The notes below the pieces were generated by a model, which searched no databases, was not told the DNA's origin, and saw only the letters and a list, made by a program, of their open reading frames with translations. A DNA stretch of 64,000 bases, from positions 62,001-126,000 of the forward strand of contig PGCN01000012.1 of NCBI GenBank assembly GCA_002786385.1. Reading direction: 5' to 3'. Origin of the DNA: Flavobacterium sp. FEMGT703F. GTDB lineage: Bacteria > Bacteroidota > Bacteroidia > Flavobacteriales > Flavobacteriaceae. Shown one piece after another: positions 24,337-34,636 of this stretch. The translations under genes and the position numbers were made by a program. Each line of letters starts with the position of its first letter. Position 1 is the stretch's first letter.

Positions 24337-27300
24337 ATGAAAAAAACTACCCCTAATCTATGTGCAAATTTTGCTTTATCTGTGGCTTGCCTTTGCACCA
24401 CAGTAACCTTTGGTCAGAATCTTTATGACTCTAACGGAACTTTAATTTGGGATGCAGCAAATAATAGCCCCTACAACAACAGTATTGATTTTATAGGAAG
24501 AGATGATAACGCCTCGCTACTTAAAAAACAAAACACTGACATCTTCCCGCAACCAATGCTCCTAATCGGACTTGGAACCATAGCAGCGGACAATGATTCT
24601 AATCCCAACACCTTCGTAACAGACAAAAACTTTTTAGTTTGGGGCGACAACAATGGCGATATGAACGACACAGATGGCGAATTAAATTTTACTTTTGCCG
24701 GCGGATCCGGAATGTCTACAATTGTAGACACCCCTAACAGAAAGTGGAAAATTGTTGAAAGTGGTGGAGACGTTGGTTCTACAAAAATTTCCATTCCAAC
24801 TGCCAGTTTGAGTAGCCTACCTGCTTTATTGAGCAATGATGCTTACGTCCTTATAGTTGCAGATGACGAAACCTTTTCTACAAACACAGAAACCGTATTT
24901 CTTACCCAAAGCGGACTAAATCAAATTGCTGACTATGATTTTGATGGTGTGAAATACTTCACATTCGGAGTAGCTAAACAAAACAGTGGGTCTCGTCAGA
25001 TAGTATTCGATGGCACTAACGACCTTATAAGATTTGGAAACAACAATAATCTAACCTCCTATTTTACGATGATGTTTTGGATTAAATCCAACGGACAGAA
25101 TGACGCTAACAATGACAGAACAATTGTTTCCAAAAATGACGGGAATACAGGCTATAAAGTTTATTTAAGCAATGACAATAAATTAAATATAATCTGGAGT
25201 GGTGGCAATTTACTAACCTCTAATACGTCTATACCCGATGGAAAATGGTATAACATAATTTTGACATTTACCAATAATAATTTAAGTCTATTCATCGATG
25301 GTGTTTTAGATCGAACAATCTCAACTCCTCCCCCAAGTACTAATAACCATACTTTTTCCATTGGGGCAGAATATCGAAATAAAGCCGATATACAAAACTA
25401 TTTTAATGGAGAAATTGATGAGTTTAGAATTTGGAACAAATCACTGGGGGCAAATCAACTACGATTTATTATGAACCAGGAAATTGAGCAAAATAATCTT
25501 TACACCAAGGGTGCTTTAATTCCGTCTAACATTTCGCTAAACAACATAGGAAATGTAAAATGGACGTCCTTAACAGCTTATTATTCAATGAATTCATTTA
25601 TCGGAACACACATTAATGATGATTCATTAAACAACAATCGTGGTTATTTAGTAGCATCCGGTAATGTCGTTGTCAAAAATCAAACCACACCCATTCCTTT
25701 TCAAACAAGCTCAAATGGTTCTTGGAATAATTTAGCAATATGGTCAAATGACGCATCAGTTACAGAACCTGGTGGCGCATCTATTGTCAATAACTCAGTC
25801 ATTACATGGAATATTGTAAAAACGAATCATGCTCTTTCTTCAACAGTAAATAAAAAAGTTTTAGGCTTGATTGTTGAGGAAAACACATACTCTGTTGAAA
25901 ATGACTCAAAAATTGAAGTAACCCATTATTTGAAACTGAATGGTAAGATTGACTTAGTTGGTAAATCTCAATTACTACAACAAATAAACAGCGATCTTGA
26001 TCCAACTAGTACAGGTTCTTTGGAACGTGATCAACAAGGGCAATCCAATAAATTCAATTATAATTATTGGTCATCTCCTGTAAGCACAATAAACAACACA
26101 TCCATTAATCATGGCTTTACCGTTAGTGATATTTTTAAAGACGGCACTACGGCTGTGCCACAAAATTTAAATTGGACTTCAGGAGTCAATGCATCTCCTA
26201 CGAGTCCGCGTACTTTATCAAAATATTGGATTTTCAAATTCCAAGATTTACCAAACGGAACTGCTAACTGGTCATATGTTGGGAATACAGGATTATTGTT
26301 AGCAGGACAAGGTTTCACGCTAAAAGGCAGTGGAGCTGCGAGTTCCAATCAAAATTATACTTTTGTAGGGAAGCCTAACAACGGTAATATTTCGTCTTCT
26401 GTATTACCAAACAATCTTAATCTAACCGGCAACCCTTATCCATCTGCCCTTGATGCCAATAAATTCATTGATGATAACTTAAATAGTATTTCAGGAACAT
26501 TATATTTTTGGGAACATTACAATACTAACAGTTCTCATACCACTGTACAGTATCAAGGAGGTTATGCAACCTACACTAAAACAGGTGGTACTGCTCCAGT
26601 TGCACCAACAGGGATTAGTGGTTTGGGAACAAGTTCTAAAACACCTAAAAGATATATTCCGGTGGGACAAGGTTTCTTTGTTAAAGGATCAGCTACAGGC
26701 GGCAACATTATTTTCAAAAATAGTCAGAGAACTTTTGTCAAAGAAAACGCAAGTACCTCTTACACTTTATTCCGCTCTATGAATAACAGTACAGAAGAAA
26801 ACGACACAGAAGAACCGGAAGAATCGTTCATGAAGATCCGCTTGGGTTACGATTCAGCCAATCAGTACCACAGAGAATCTCTAATAGGTTTTATGAATCA
26901 ATATGCCTCTGAAAATTTTGACGCTGGATATGATGGTATCAGCTTAGAAACATTATCAAATGATATGTACTTCATCTTAGGATCACACAATCTAAATATT
27001 ATGGGTGAAGGTTATTTTAATCCCAACAGAATCTATCCTATTGGAGTAAAAAATGCAATTGCCGGAAATGTAAAATTTAGCATAGGCGAATTGGAAAATG
27101 TAGATGAAACATTAACTGTTTACATATATGACAATGAAACCGGTGTCTACCATAACATATTGGAAGAAGACTTAAAAGTGTATTTACCTGCCGGTACATT
27201 TGAAAACAGATTCTCTTTACGCTTTAGCACAAGTGCTTCCCTATCAACACAAGACAATCTATGGAGTAGCTTACAAATCACTCATCCACAAAACACTCAA

Positions 27301-27507
27301 GAAATAACCATCAAAAACGATGCGTTACAATTGAATATCAATGGTGTTGAATTGTATAACTTATTAGGACAAAAAATTAATACTTGGCCTATAGAAAACC
27401 AACTACAAGAGGAAATTAACCTTAAAGTTAATATTACCACAACCGGAACATACTTAGTAAAAGTAATTACCAACAAAGGAAATATTACTAAAAAGATAGT
27501 ATTCTAA
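24337..27507 (+). CDS. T9SS-secreted LamG-domain protein
   Basis: 1056 residues. The signal peptide ends near residue 27 (VTFGQ). Residues about 220-385 form a LamG/concanavalin-like domain (VFDGTNDLIRFG ... GEIDEFRIWNKSL). Residues about 480-980 hold a module also found in the next gene (KSQLLQQINSDLDPTSTG, FNYNYWSSPV, LNLTGNPYPSALDANKFIDD). The last 75 residues are a type A sorting domain (VELYNLLGQKINTW ... GTYLVKVITNKGNITKKIVF) that targets the protein through the type IX system to the cell surface. Probably a carbohydrate- or surface-binding adhesin; no catalytic motif is seen. Confidence 0.85.
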   Translation: MKKTTPNLCANFALSVACLCTTVTFGQNLYDSNGTLIWDAANNSPYNNSIDFIGRDDNASLLKKQNTDIFPQPMLLIGLGTIAADNDSNPNTFVTDKNFLVWGDNNGDMNDTDGELNFTFAGGSGMSTIVDTPNRKWKIVESGGDVGSTKISIPTASLSSLPALLSNDAYVLIVADDETFSTNTETVFLTQSGLNQIADYDFDGVKYFTFGVAKQNSGSRQIVFDGTNDLIRFGNNNNLTSYFTMMFWIKSNGQNDANNDRTIVSKNDGNTGYKVYLSNDNKLNIIWSGGNLLTSNTSIPDGKWYNIILTFTNNNLSLFIDGVLDRTISTPPPSTNNHTFSIGAEYRNKADIQNYFNGEIDEFRIWNKSLGANQLRFIMNQEIEQNNLYTKGALIPSNISLNNIGNVKWTSLTAYYSMNSFIGTHINDDSLNNNRGYLVASGNVVVKNQTTPIPFQTSSNGSWNNLAIWSNDASVTEPGGASIVNNSVITWNIVKTNHALSSTVNKKVLGLIVEENTYSVENDSKIEVTHYLKLNGKIDLVGKSQLLQQINSDLDPTSTGSLERDQQGQSNKFNYNYWSSPVSTINNTSINHGFTVSDIFKDGTTAVPQNLNWTSGVNASPTSPRTLSKYWIFKFQDLPNGTANWSYVGNTGLLLAGQGFTLKGSGAASSNQNYTFVGKPNNGNISSSVLPNNLNLTGNPYPSALDANKFIDDNLNSISGTLYFWEHYNTNSSHTTVQYQGGYATYTKTGGTAPVAPTGISGLGTSSKTPKRYIPVGQGFFVKGSATGGNIIFKNSQRTFVKENASTSYTLFRSMNNSTEENDTEEPEESFMKIRLGYDSANQYHRESLIGFMNQYASENFDAGYDGISLETLSNDMYFILGSHNLNIMGEGYFNPNRIYPIGVKNAIAGNVKFSIGELENVDETLTVYIYDNETGVYHNILEEDLKVYLPAGTFENRFSLRFSTSASLSTQDNLWSSLQITHPQNTQEITIKNDALQLNINGVELYNLLGQKINTWPIENQLQEEINLKVNITTTGTYLVKVITNKGNITKKIVF

Positions 27508-27551
27508 AACAAATCACAATAAGTAAAAGTAATTCATTTGTTTTTTAATGG

Positions 27552-27582
27552 GCGACTCGGTTTATACGAGTCGCTTTTTTTT
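27552..27582 (+). terminator. Terminator of T9SS gene 1
   Basis: GCGACTCG (27552-27559) pairs with CGAGTCGC (27567-27574), followed by eight T residues. Confidence 0.87.
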
Positions 27583-27662
27583 AACCGTTAGTCTAAAAAA
27601 CCAACCGTTAATCGATTAAATGTGTTAATACAACGAAGAAGAAAAAGAAAAAAAGCACTTTT

Positions 27663-27760
27663 TTTTGTAAGTTTTTTATATATATATAAAATAATATAAT
27701 GCATTTCATCGATTTTTTTGTGCTTTTTATCGATAATTTAAATGATTTTGTATAGTTTTG
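27663..27760 (+). promoter_or_regulatory. Shared upstream element and promoter of T9SS gene 2
   Basis: The 27508-27832 gap, the only one over 300 bases, holds a terminator and this block. TTTTGTAAGTTTTTTATAT (27663-27681) is identical to the copy at 24166. TTTCATCG (27704-27711) and TTTTATCG (27725-27732) are direct repeats 21 bp apart. TAGTTTTG (27753-27760) is the -7 box. A long TA-alternating tract lies inside. Nothing else is recognisable in the gap. Confidence 0.65.
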
Positions 27761-27832
27761 AAACGTCAAATAATCAAATGAAGAATTTAATTAATCTTCA
27801 AAAAACAATTAAGCATAATTAAGCCCAGAGTT

Positions 27833-30800
27833 ATGAAAAAATTATTAAAAGTATTGGAAAAAGGAAGTTACTTACTATTGTTTTTTTGCTCTATAGCAGC
27901 ATTTTCTCAGGTAACTATAAAAAGTCAAAGCTTTGAAGGTGTAGCATCAGATAATCTGACCTATACAACTACAAGTACAACTTTAGTTACTGTTGCATCC
28001 GGAACGGGGGTTTCAGGAAGCAGATCGCTATCTCTAAGAGGTAACAATCAATATGCAACTTTTGAGAACATTAACCTAACAGGCTACACTAATGTGGAAG
28101 TTGCTCTCTCATTTGCATCTTTAGGTGTAGACAATGATGAGGATTTATTCATCCAGTTTTCTTACGACAATGGCAGCAATTATCAGAGTGCCATAAAACT
28201 AGTGGATGGAAGCAGTAATAAAACGCTTTCTTATGGCACTTCAGATGCTTCTGCAAATCCTTATGTATTCAATGTACCTTCAGGCAATAACAACGTACAA
28301 TTTCGCGTATATTGTGTTGGTGTGGACGGTGGTGAGTTTTATTACATAGACAATGTAACAGTAAGAGGATATGCCCATCCAGAAATCAATCTGCAAGCCA
28401 GCAGCACTAATATCCTAACAGGAAGTACAACTATTTCAACAGCTATCAACACTGATTTCGGATCAACCGATATCAACAGTGGAACTGTTTCAAAAACCTT
28501 TACGATTCAAAATACTGGAACAGCTAACTTATCTATTTGGTCTGTTTATACAAACTCCGGAGACTTTTCGGCTTCTGCATCTTCATCAACAATAGCACCG
28601 GGCAGTAGCGCTACGTTGACTGTGGTGTTCAATCCAACAAATGCAGGAACCAGAAACGGGGTGATTTCAATTTCTAATAGTGACAGCGATGAAGGTACCT
28701 ACACCTTCGCCGTTAGTGGAATAGGAACAGAGCAAGAAATTAATCTCCAAGGAGGAAGTCCACTTACAAACATTCCTAATGGCTCAACCTTAATAGCAAA
28801 CAGCATAGATACTAATTTTGACAGTACTCCAGGTACTAAAACTTACACCATTCAAAACACCGGTACAAGCAACTTATCATTGTGGTCAGCATGGTCATCA
28901 TTAACAGATTACACAGTAACCTACTCTCCTTCAACAATTGCTCCGGGTGCTTCAGGCACATTAACCGTAGTATTTAGTCCAACCGCAGCAGGAACAAGAA
29001 CTGCAACCATTTCACTATCTAACAATGATGCTGATGAAGGCACATATTCATTTAACGTGTCAGGAACTGCATCAGACAGAGAAATCAATGTTAGAGGTAA
29101 CGGAAATAACATTGCTTCCGGTAGCACAGCGATTGCGCTTACCAACAATACTGACTTTGGAACAACAGACATCGCAACAGGAACCGTAACTAAAACTTTT
29201 GTCATTGAAAACACAGGAGGGCTATCACTTTCCATTTGGTCTGTTTACAGTAACAGTGGTGAGTTCACTCCTACAGTATCAGCATCCAGTATCGCTCCGG
29301 GCGGAACAGCTACATTGACAGTAGTGTTTGATCCAAATACCTTAGGCTTGCGCAATGGGATTATTTCAATTTCAAATAATGATGCTAACGAAAGCACTTA
29401 TACATTTGCGGTAAGAGGTAATGCAACTGACAAAGAAATTAATCTTCAAGGTGGTTCCCCACTAACCGATATCCCCTCAGGTTCAACTACTATTTCTAAT
29501 ACCATCGGAACCGATTTTGGAAACTCAGCAGGTGTTAGAACATACACTATACAAAACACAGGTTCAACTGCTTTAACCATTACTTCTGTGAGCTCTAACC
29601 TGACTGATTTTTCAGCATCTGTATCGCCAACAACAATTGCAGCAGGAAGTACAGGCACATTAACCGTAAACTTCAATCCAACAACTTCCGGCACAAGAAC
29701 AGCTACCATAACCATAGCAAATAATGATGCTGACGAAAGCAACTATACCTTCAGAGTATCCGGAAATCCTGCTGATAAAGAAATAAACATACGCGGCAAC
29801 GGCACTACAATTTCAACAGGGACTTCAGTTATAAGCACTGCAAGATTCACCGACTTCGGTTCACAAGATATTAACACAGGAAGCTTAACTAATAATTTTG
29901 TCATTGAAAATACGGGTAACTTAAACCTAACCATTTCATCGGTAACATCCAACAACCCTAGTGACTTTACAGTTTCAGTAGCTTCAAACACTGTTGCCGG
30001 CGGATCTACTACTACACTTAGTGTAACTTTTAACCCATCTACAGCAGGAACTCGTGATGCAATTATCAATATCAACAATAACGATAGTAATGAAGGCACC
30101 TATACCTTCGCTGTAAGAGGAATTGGAACAGAACAAGAAATTAATGTACAAGGAGGTTCCGGACCAAGTAATATAACTAATGGCTCTACAACAATTTCTA
30201 ATACCTTAGGAACCAATTTCGGGAGTGCTTCCGCAACAAGAACTTTTGTAGTTCAAAATACAGGAACCAGTAATCTAAACATTTCATCTGTTTCTTCTAC
30301 TTCAGCAGAGTATGCAGTTAGTATTTCACCAAGTGTTGTAACTCCGGGTAGTACTGCCACACTCACAATTGTATTCAACCCAACTACATCTGGAACAAGA
30401 GCTGCTACCATCTCTATTGTTAGTAACGACTCCGACGAAAGCAATTATACTTTTGCCGTTTCAGCAAACGTAACCGACAGAGAAATCAACGTTAAAGGAA
30501 ACGGTGTTAGTTTAGTCAATGGTCACACCATAATTAGTACTGCAAGAAATACTGATTTTGGAAGTGTACAAGTTGATGGCGGTTCAGCAACCAATAACTT
30601 CGTAATTGAAAATATTGGTGGACTTCCTCTAAGTATTTCAACTATCACTTGCAGCAATACCTTTGATTACATTATAAACTTTACACCAACAGTAATTCCT
30701 GCTGGTGGAACTATGACGTTCTCAGTAGAATTTAACCCGATAACCAACGGAGTAAGAACGGGAACAATATTTATAACAAATAACGATGCCGATGAAGCTA

Positions 30801-33800
30801 ACTATCGTTTCAATATTTCAGGTAGAGGTTTACAAGACAACGATGGCGACTCAGTGGACAGCAGCACTGACATTGACGATGACAACGATGGGATAACCGA
30901 CATCATAGAATGTGGAACCTGTTTGAGTGACCCATTCGTAAACGGAGGTTTTGAAACACCTGTAATTGCCGCATCAAGTTATGCTATTTTACCTACCAGT
31001 AGTGTTAACGGTTGGCAAACCAGTGCCGAAAACTTTATCGAAATTTGGAGCAGTGGCTTCAATGGTGTGCCGGCAGCTAGTGGCAACCAATTTGCCGAAT
31101 TAAATGCAAACGTACCGGGCACATTATACCAAACGTTTTGTTTGAACGGTGCCGGAGGAACTATCAACTGGTCAATCAAACACAGAGGAAGAGGTGGCGT
31201 GGATCAAGCTTTCGTAAAAATGGGTAGCACTTTAGCTAACGCTCTAGCTTCAACTCCAATTGTTGAAATGGTTGACGATAATACAGCTTGGGGAACTTAT
31301 TCGGGAATTTATGCAATTCCAGTAGGGCAAACTCAAATCGTAATTACATTCCAAGCGGGTTATACCGGCTCAGGAAGCGCCTCAGTAGGAAACTTTATCG
31401 ATGACGTTCAAATTGTAATCAACCAAGGTTGTATCGATTCAGACGGTGATGGTATTCCCGACACTGAAGATTTAGATTCTGACAATGACGGTATTCCGGA
31501 TATCGAAGAAGCCGGTTTCAAACAGTACAGCAACAATACAGCTACTTTCGACAAAAGTAACCCTTCATTGTGGACTGACACTAACAGCAACGGAATGAAC
31601 GATTACATCGCCAGTATGATTACTGCAGGAACTTACAATGTACCTGACTCTGACGGTGACGGATTGAGAAACTATTTAGATTTTGATAGCGATAATGATT
31701 CATTCTTTGACGTAAACGAGGCCGGTGTTTTGAATAGCGACGGAGACATCAACGACGACGGTAAAGGAGACGGTGTTGATACCGACAGAGACGGAATCTT
31801 GGATTTATACGATAACACTACCGCTTTTGGGGTTGTTGCGAAAAGCTACGCACAAGATACTGACGGAGACGGAATAGCCGACTTCTTAGAATTAGACGCT
31901 AATAACGATGGTATTTTCGATATTACAACTTCTTTATACGACAATATCGACACTAATAATGACGGAAAAGTGGACGGAACTGCCGATGTTGACCGTGACG
32001 GAATCTTAGACGCTTTCGATACTAATCCGGCTGTAAAAGGCTCGCCAAGAAACTTGAACAAAAAATTATTATTGGATTTTGACGGAAGAAACGATTATGC
32101 AGAAAGCACTCCGGTAGTTGGTGGATTAACCAATGCTACCTTAATGGCTTGGATTGATTTAAGAAACGGTTACACTAATGAAGGCGTTGTAGTAGGTCAG
32201 GACAAATTCCAAATCAAAGTGAACAGCAATAGAAAAGTAGAAGCTGTGGTTAACAATACCTCTGTAACGAGTACTGACGCACTAAATACAGCACAATGGT
32301 ACCACGTAGCTGCCGTTGTGAGCAATGACGAATTAAAATTGTTCTTGAACGGAACTTTAATTAAAACCAAAGCAATCTCCGGTGGTATTGAAGCCGATGC
32401 AACCAACTTTACTTTGGGTAAAAATCCATCTGCTTCAAACAAATTCTTTAACGGAAAAATTGATGAAGTTCGCTTATTCAATGTAGCTTTAACGGATACT
32501 CAAGTGCAGAGAATGGTCTACCAAGAAATTGAAAACAATGGTGCTCAAGTTCGCGGTACTGTAATCCCTAGAGACATCCAATCGTTACCATATGCTAACT
32601 TAATTCGTTACTACAGAATGGACACCTACAAAGATGACATTGTAGATGATTTAGTAACTCCTGGGTTCGATACCGGAACCGGAATGAAAATGTACAACCA
32701 CAAAAACATTTATGCACAACAAGCTCCTATGCCTTTTGTAACCAGAACTACCGGTAGTTTTGCAACGGCTGTTAACGATACTGCAAATGACATCAGAGGA
32801 TTGGATTTAACAGAATATGATTATGCTATAGTAAGAGTAAATCACAACATTACTGAACCTTCTAATGTATCTACAACGGGGATGTTTGTTAGCTCTGATG
32901 TAACTATCGATATGAATAACGACAATAAGTTAGAGAATAAATGGTATTTGAAATTAGATGGTAAAATCGACTTAAGCGGCAAATCACAATTGGTGCAAAC
33001 TGTAGACAGCGAACTAGACGTAACCAGCACAGGATTTATCGAAAGAGATCAAACCGGACAATCTAATAAATTTAATTACAATTACTGGGCTTCACCGGTA
33101 AGTTCCATCAACAACACTACAGTAAACCACGGTTATACAGTAGCCGGTGTTATGAAAGACGGAACAACCGCAACACCGCAGAACATACAATGGACAACCG
33201 GCGTAAATAGTGTTGCCTCCAGCCCGATAACTTTGAGCAGCTACTGGATTTTTAAATTCCAAAACCTAACCAACAGTTATGCTAACTGGACCAGCGTTGG
33301 ACAAAACGGGACTTTATTAGCAGGACAAGGATTTACTTTAAAAGGTTCTAATGCTTCTACAACGAAACAAAACTACACTTTTGTAGGTAAACCAAACAAC
33401 GGAACCATTACTTCAACAGTTGCGGCTAATAATTTGAATTTGTGTGGTAACCCTTATCCATCGGCTATTGACGCTGATAAATTTATCGATGACAACATCG
33501 GTTCTATTTCAGGCACATTATTGTTCTGGGAACACTACAACACCAATACGTCTCACAACACTATTCAATACCAAGGTGGTTATGCTACTTATACCAAAGT
33601 GGGTGGAACGCCTCCGGTAGCTCCGGCAGGAATCAGCGGATTAGGAATGAGTAACAGATCGGCCAAAAGATTCATCCCCGTAGGACAAGGATTCTTTGTA
33701 AACGGAAACACAACAGGCGGTACAATTACCTTTAACAACAGCCAACGTATTTTCATCAAAGAAGATAACGGACAATCTCAATACTTGTTTAGAAATGGTG

Positions 33801-34546
33801 GCATGATGGCTACAACACAAACCGCTATCAATGCTGAAGACTCATTTGAAACTGAACAATTCACTAAATTGAGATTAGGCTATGTGTCGGCTAACAATTA
33901 CCACCGACAACTATTACTAGGATTTATGAACCAATATGCTACCAGCGGATTCGATAACGGTTATGATGCTTTGAGTACCGAAACTTTGGCCAGCGATATG
34001 TATTTCCAACAAGGAACTGTAAAACAAAATATCATTGGGGACAGTTACTTTAATGCCAATAACAGCTATCCGTTAGGAATTAAAAATGCTACCGCGGGTA
34101 ATGTAAAATTCAACTTGGATGCCAAAGAAAACTTAGCGGAAGACCAAGAAGTATATATCTTCGACAACACTACCGGTATTTATCACAGCATCAAGTCGCA
34201 GCCGTTTGAAATTAACTTACCGGCCGGAACCATAGAAAACAGATTCTTCTTGAGATTCTCAACTACCGGTTCTTTGGGAACCAACGACAACGAAATGCAA
34301 AATGGTATCTCATTAGCACACACACAAACTGACAACACCATCCACATCAAAAACGAATTGATGGAAGCTACTATCAAATCAGTGGAATTGTATAACTTAT
34401 TGGGACAAAAAGTTGCCGACTGGTCATTAGAAAACCAATCCGAAACTGAAATGCACTTACCGGTTAATAATGTAAGTACAGGAACTTATATTGTAAAAAT
34501 CGCCACAGACAAAGGTGATATCAGCAAAAAGATATTGACTAAATAA
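27833..34546 (+). CDS. Giant T9SS-secreted adhesin-like protein with HYDIN/choice-of-anchor-D repeats
   Basis: 2237 residues. Order of parts: signal peptide (1-26), jelly-roll-like domain (about 30-180), seven choice-of-anchor-D/ASPM-SPD-2-Hydin repeats (184-1000, each about 117 residues), a thrombospondin-3-type Asp-rich calcium motif (about 1002-1030), a beta-sandwich (about 1035-1195, SVGNFIDDVQIVI), more DxDxDG repeats (about 1200-1405), a LamG domain (about 1408-1570), the module shared with the upstream gene (about 1620-2150) and a type A sorting domain ending GDISKKILTK. A calcium-stiffened surface adhesin is the likely role. It shares promoter architecture with the preceding gene. Confidence 0.88.
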   Translation: MKKLLKVLEKGSYLLLFFCSIAAFSQVTIKSQSFEGVASDNLTYTTTSTTLVTVASGTGVSGSRSLSLRGNNQYATFENINLTGYTNVEVALSFASLGVDNDEDLFIQFSYDNGSNYQSAIKLVDGSSNKTLSYGTSDASANPYVFNVPSGNNNVQFRVYCVGVDGGEFYYIDNVTVRGYAHPEINLQASSTNILTGSTTISTAINTDFGSTDINSGTVSKTFTIQNTGTANLSIWSVYTNSGDFSASASSSTIAPGSSATLTVVFNPTNAGTRNGVISISNSDSDEGTYTFAVSGIGTEQEINLQGGSPLTNIPNGSTLIANSIDTNFDSTPGTKTYTIQNTGTSNLSLWSAWSSLTDYTVTYSPSTIAPGASGTLTVVFSPTAAGTRTATISLSNNDADEGTYSFNVSGTASDREINVRGNGNNIASGSTAIALTNNTDFGTTDIATGTVTKTFVIENTGGLSLSIWSVYSNSGEFTPTVSASSIAPGGTATLTVVFDPNTLGLRNGIISISNNDANESTYTFAVRGNATDKEINLQGGSPLTDIPSGSTTISNTIGTDFGNSAGVRTYTIQNTGSTALTITSVSSNLTDFSASVSPTTIAAGSTGTLTVNFNPTTSGTRTATITIANNDADESNYTFRVSGNPADKEINIRGNGTTISTGTSVISTARFTDFGSQDINTGSLTNNFVIENTGNLNLTISSVTSNNPSDFTVSVASNTVAGGSTTTLSVTFNPSTAGTRDAIININNNDSNEGTYTFAVRGIGTEQEINVQGGSGPSNITNGSTTISNTLGTNFGSASATRTFVVQNTGTSNLNISSVSSTSAEYAVSISPSVVTPGSTATLTIVFNPTTSGTRAATISIVSNDSDESNYTFAVSANVTDREINVKGNGVSLVNGHTIISTARNTDFGSVQVDGGSATNNFVIENIGGLPLSISTITCSNTFDYIINFTPTVIPAGGTMTFSVEFNPITNGVRTGTIFITNNDADEANYRFNISGRGLQDNDGDSVDSSTDIDDDNDGITDIIECGTCLSDPFVNGGFETPVIAASSYAILPTSSVNGWQTSAENFIEIWSSGFNGVPAASGNQFAELNANVPGTLYQTFCLNGAGGTINWSIKHRGRGGVDQAFVKMGSTLANALASTPIVEMVDDNTAWGTYSGIYAIPVGQTQIVITFQAGYTGSGSASVGNFIDDVQIVINQGCIDSDGDGIPDTEDLDSDNDGIPDIEEAGFKQYSNNTATFDKSNPSLWTDTNSNGMNDYIASMITAGTYNVPDSDGDGLRNYLDFDSDNDSFFDVNEAGVLNSDGDINDDGKGDGVDTDRDGILDLYDNTTAFGVVAKSYAQDTDGDGIADFLELDANNDGIFDITTSLYDNIDTNNDGKVDGTADVDRDGILDAFDTNPAVKGSPRNLNKKLLLDFDGRNDYAESTPVVGGLTNATLMAWIDLRNGYTNEGVVVGQDKFQIKVNSNRKVEAVVNNTSVTSTDALNTAQWYHVAAVVSNDELKLFLNGTLIKTKAISGGIEADATNFTLGKNPSASNKFFNGKIDEVRLFNVALTDTQVQRMVYQEIENNGAQVRGTVIPRDIQSLPYANLIRYYRMDTYKDDIVDDLVTPGFDTGTGMKMYNHKNIYAQQAPMPFVTRTTGSFATAVNDTANDIRGLDLTEYDYAIVRVNHNITEPSNVSTTGMFVSSDVTIDMNNDNKLENKWYLKLDGKIDLSGKSQLVQTVDSELDVTSTGFIERDQTGQSNKFNYNYWASPVSSINNTTVNHGYTVAGVMKDGTTATPQNIQWTTGVNSVASSPITLSSYWIFKFQNLTNSYANWTSVGQNGTLLAGQGFTLKGSNASTTKQNYTFVGKPNNGTITSTVAANNLNLCGNPYPSAIDADKFIDDNIGSISGTLLFWEHYNTNTSHNTIQYQGGYATYTKVGGTPPVAPAGISGLGMSNRSAKRFIPVGQGFFVNGNTTGGTITFNNSQRIFIKEDNGQSQYLFRNGGMMATTQTAINAEDSFETEQFTKLRLGYVSANNYHRQLLLGFMNQYATSGFDNGYDALSTETLASDMYFQQGTVKQNIIGDSYFNANNSYPLGIKNATAGNVKFNLDAKENLAEDQEVYIFDNTTGIYHSIKSQPFEINLPAGTIENRFFLRFSTTGSLGTNDNEMQNGISLAHTQTDNTIHIKNELMEATIKSVELYNLLGQKVADWSLENQSETEMHLPVNNVSTGTYIVKIATDKGDISKKILTK
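28382..30830 (+). repeat. Seven alternating A/B domain repeats (ABABABA)
   Basis: Repeat units start with Glu-Ile-Asn at 28382, 28736, 29081, 29435, 29780, 30137 and 30482, giving lengths 118, 115, 118, 115, 119 and 115 residues. Units 1, 3, 5, 7 resemble each other (fTDFGSxDIxTGT) and units 2, 4, 6 resemble each other (EINxQGGSxxxxIxxGST). The real duplication unit is thus a pair of about 699-702 bp. Confidence 0.85.
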
Positions 34547-34561
34547 CCGTTTGATTTTGAC

Positions 34562-34595
34562 AAAAAAAACTCTCCGTCCGGAACGGAGAGTTTTT
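34562..34595. terminator. Bidirectional terminator, T9SS gene 2 / hisS
   Basis: CTCTCCGT (34570-34577) pairs with ACGGAGAG (34583-34590), with an A-run before and T-run after, between convergent genes. Confidence 0.87.
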
Positions 34596-34636
34596 ATTTT
34601 AACCCTACTGTAAAGCTATGTTACTCTTACTTACCC

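Noticed and set aside
28921..30444. Several antisense open frames of 60-120 codons opposite the large T9SS gene
   Set aside because: They mirror the repeated Ser/Thr/Asn-rich domains and recur at the repeat period; their translations have no domain logic or signals.
28382..30830. Repeat array considered as CRISPR
   Set aside because: Units are about 350 bp, in frame, diverged and coding; no short direct repeats with unique spacers and no cas genes.
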